A stretch of 7,233 bases of DNA, taken from positions 1-7,233 of the forward strand of contig JBAUTF010000055.1 in the NCBI GenBank assembly GCA_049582065.1, in the 5' to 3' direction. The notes below the pieces were generated by a model that saw only the letters and a program-made list of their open reading frames with translations, made no database searches and was not told the origin of the DNA. Position 1 is the first letter of the stretch; each line of letters begins with the position of its first letter. Source of the DNA: DATKSS01 sp049582065. Its GTDB lineage: Bacteria > Chloroflexota > Dormibacteria > Dormibacterales > Dormibacteraceae. The position numbers and the translations under genes were made by a program. This document shows, one piece after another, positions 6,801 through 7,233 of the stretch.

Positions 6801-7233
6801 CCGGCGAGTCGGCGGCGGCGGGAAAGACGTCGAGGATGCCGCCGCGCAGCGAGAACTGGCCGCGGGCCTCGACCAGCGGCTCACGGGTGTAGCCCAGCTC
6901 GACCAGGCGCGCGGCCACGGCCATGGGGTCCGGCCCCTGGCCGGGGGCCAGGAGAAGAGTCCCGTCGGTTAGGTCTCGCGGCGAAAGGGTCTGGCGGGTG
7001 CAGGCGCGGCGCGAGGAGACGATCACGCAGGGATCCTCGCCGGCCCGGGTCAGTGCGCTAAGGGCTTCGAGCCGCTTGTTGACCGCCTCGTCGAAGGCCG
7101 GCGGTCGGTCCAGGAAGGAGACCGCGACCTCCGCGAACACGTGGGCCGGCGGAACCCCGGCGAGCCAGGGCCGCAGCTCGTCCGCGAAGCGCTCCGGCGC
7201 GGGTACCAGCACGAGCAGCGAACGCCCGCGACC
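3880..7233 (-). CDS. mfd: Transcription-repair coupling factor Mfd (5' end beyond the window)
   Basis: Mfd displaces RNA polymerase stalled at DNA lesions and recruits UvrA to start nucleotide excision repair. The window shows 1117 codons and the stop. The frame stays open to the right edge (reading GRGRSLLVLVPAPERF), so a few tens of N-terminal residues are missing. In visible numbering, the UvrB-like region comes first, with the conserved RGGILDVFP segment followed by DPENQRS. The RNA-polymerase-interacting domain starts near residue 445 (VHVDHGIARFKG; FIPVENLDRVQKYLG). The RecG-like translocase has FPYEETPDQ, Walker A GDVGFGKT at 592-599 (5437-5460), APTTVLAQQHF, DEEH (5146-5157), SATPIPRTL, ESGLDIPNVNTIIVERSD and GRVGRSGR (4618-4641). 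The C-terminal TRCF domain has PRSYIRDEKLRLAAYRQLA and LEDRYGP. The GTG at 7212 lies inside the fold and is not the start. The TGA overlaps the mazG ATG. Confidence 0.98.
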   Translation of the reverse strand, partial: GRGRSLLVLVPAPERFADELRPWLAGVPPAHVFAEVAVSFLDRPPAFDEAVNKRLEALSALTRAGEDPCVIVSSRRACTRQTLSPRDLTDGTLLLAPGQGPDPMAVAARLVELGYTREPLVEARGQFSLRGGILDVFPAAADSPVRAEWSGDVIETLRLFDPENQRSVMAVPQVSIRTGRELLIGPARGAAAVQRLRDSVSMQSLRGDVSSEWEDELVRLEAGAAFPGVEFYAAYLDPAQPSLLDHVPAGVMVVDFEPEKQLADARTVQEETAMLAAAESGGGELPKGFTLPIVVAARLVDLSAHAHLMVSAGESDRGAVDLGWAPAEPLVGRPRAAAELVGRGESATVVFATEQGERLRALLDEGGVKAPLRQLDLDLDLELAPAVAHADIDVTAGTSQPAIGFHLATDAELFGRLRRPSRGRRTSRARASDLTREFTLDFEPDELVVHVDHGIARFKGMRLIETEGSHREYLELEYAEGDRLFIPVENLDRVQKYLGGEGQPALHRLGTSDWTRARGRARKEVQDVAEELLKIYSMREARPGIAFAPDNSWQQELESSFPYEETPDQLAALAEIKADMESDRPMDRLLCGDVGFGKTELALRAAFKAAMSGKQVAVLAPTTVLAQQHFHVFRERLKNFPVVVEMLSRFVDDETQTRTIEGIKAGTVDIVVGTHRLLQRDVRFKRLGLLVVDEEHRFGVMQKERLKKLRTQLDVLSLSATPIPRTLHMAVGGIRDMSVIQTPPEERQPIKTYVTADDDELVREAIIRELQRGGQVYYVHNRVRTIQKAAQRIQDLVPQARVAVGHGQMAEEELAHVMVEFESAKFDVLVCTTIIESGLDIPNVNTIIVERSDRFGLAQLYQLRGRVGRSGRRAYAYFLYDPRRSLTEQADKRLDVISGLHELGQGFKIALRDLEIRGAGNMLGTEQHGAIAAVGFEMYLQMLQGAVSKLRSGAEETVVGDVLSTQEMNLDLPLDHFIPRSYIRDEKLRLAAYRQLAATEDEEELESVLRSLEDRYGPGPAQLDNLAFSLRIKLKGQRMGLRGVVAEGHDIVIRVDPQRILDVEELMKRLPGRVTVAPNRLKMRRQGEDWKSPLLQLLDEMAVLYEAGRALTAVSRA

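Noticed and set aside
3733..6972. Long plus-strand ORFs of 454 and 608 codons opposite mfd
   Set aside because: They are antisense shadows of the intact Mfd frame in GC-rich DNA, with low-complexity Arg/His/Asp-rich translations and no recognisable domain.
7204..7212. GTG at 7212 as the start of mfd
   Set aside because: The frame continues open to the window edge with Mfd-like sequence (SLLVLVPAPE), so the gene is cut by the window and does not start there.
1..7233. CRISPR array, insertion sequence, phage or defence genes
   Set aside because: No repeat-spacer pattern, no terminal inverted repeats and no transposase, integrase or nuclease frames are visible; all larger frames belong to housekeeping families.

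Overview
This window comes from a GC-rich bacterium, probably an uncultivated or little-studied member of the Terrabacteria (Chloroflexota/Dormibacterota-like or actinobacterial). The placement is an inference from high GC content, TTG starts and gene order, and is not proven by any one gene. Every gene I can support lies on the minus strand. The order of transcription runs from the right edge to the left: mfd (5' end off the window), mazG, a FtsB/DivIC-family gene, initiator tRNA-fMet(CAT), a possible 27-residue basic peptide gene, a second CAT-anticodon tRNA, tilS, and ftsH (3' end off the window). This is a condensed form of the mfd-mazG-divIC-tRNA-tilS-(hpt)-ftsH neighbourhood familiar from Bacillus-type genomes. 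The sporulation genes and hpt are absent.

Right half (3880-7233): most of the transcription-repair coupling factor Mfd, with UvrB-like, RNA-polymerase-interacting, RecG-like translocase and C-terminal TRCF regions. Its stop codon overlaps the mazG start as ATGA. Middle (2505-3074): after a 67-nt gap with an extended -10 element comes a short membrane-anchored coiled-coil divisome protein. A GC hairpin, a perfect TATAAT and an initiator tRNA follow.

The part worth most attention is 2263-2504. Between the two tRNAs there is a 10-bp hairpin and a 27-codon ORF with a GGAG Shine-Dalgarno; its product has 14 Lys/Arg and no acidic residues. The second tRNA has anticodon CAT and ends with an encoded CCA whose last A is the A of the ATG of tilS. 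TilS is the lysidine synthetase that modifies the CAT anticodon of tRNA-Ile2, so this tRNA may be the substrate of the enzyme whose mRNA it abuts. Where the tRNA 3' end is cut decides whether the tilS start codon survives.

Left part (1-2265): tilS is followed by ftsH with a TTGA stop/start overlap and a good Shine-Dalgarno. Mfd (repair), MazG (nucleotide pool cleaning), FtsB/DivIC (division), TilS and the tRNAs (decoding) and FtsH (membrane proteolysis) are all housekeeping functions. I see no mobile element, CRISPR array or defence system. The novelty, if any, lies in the tRNA/tilS junction and the small ORF.
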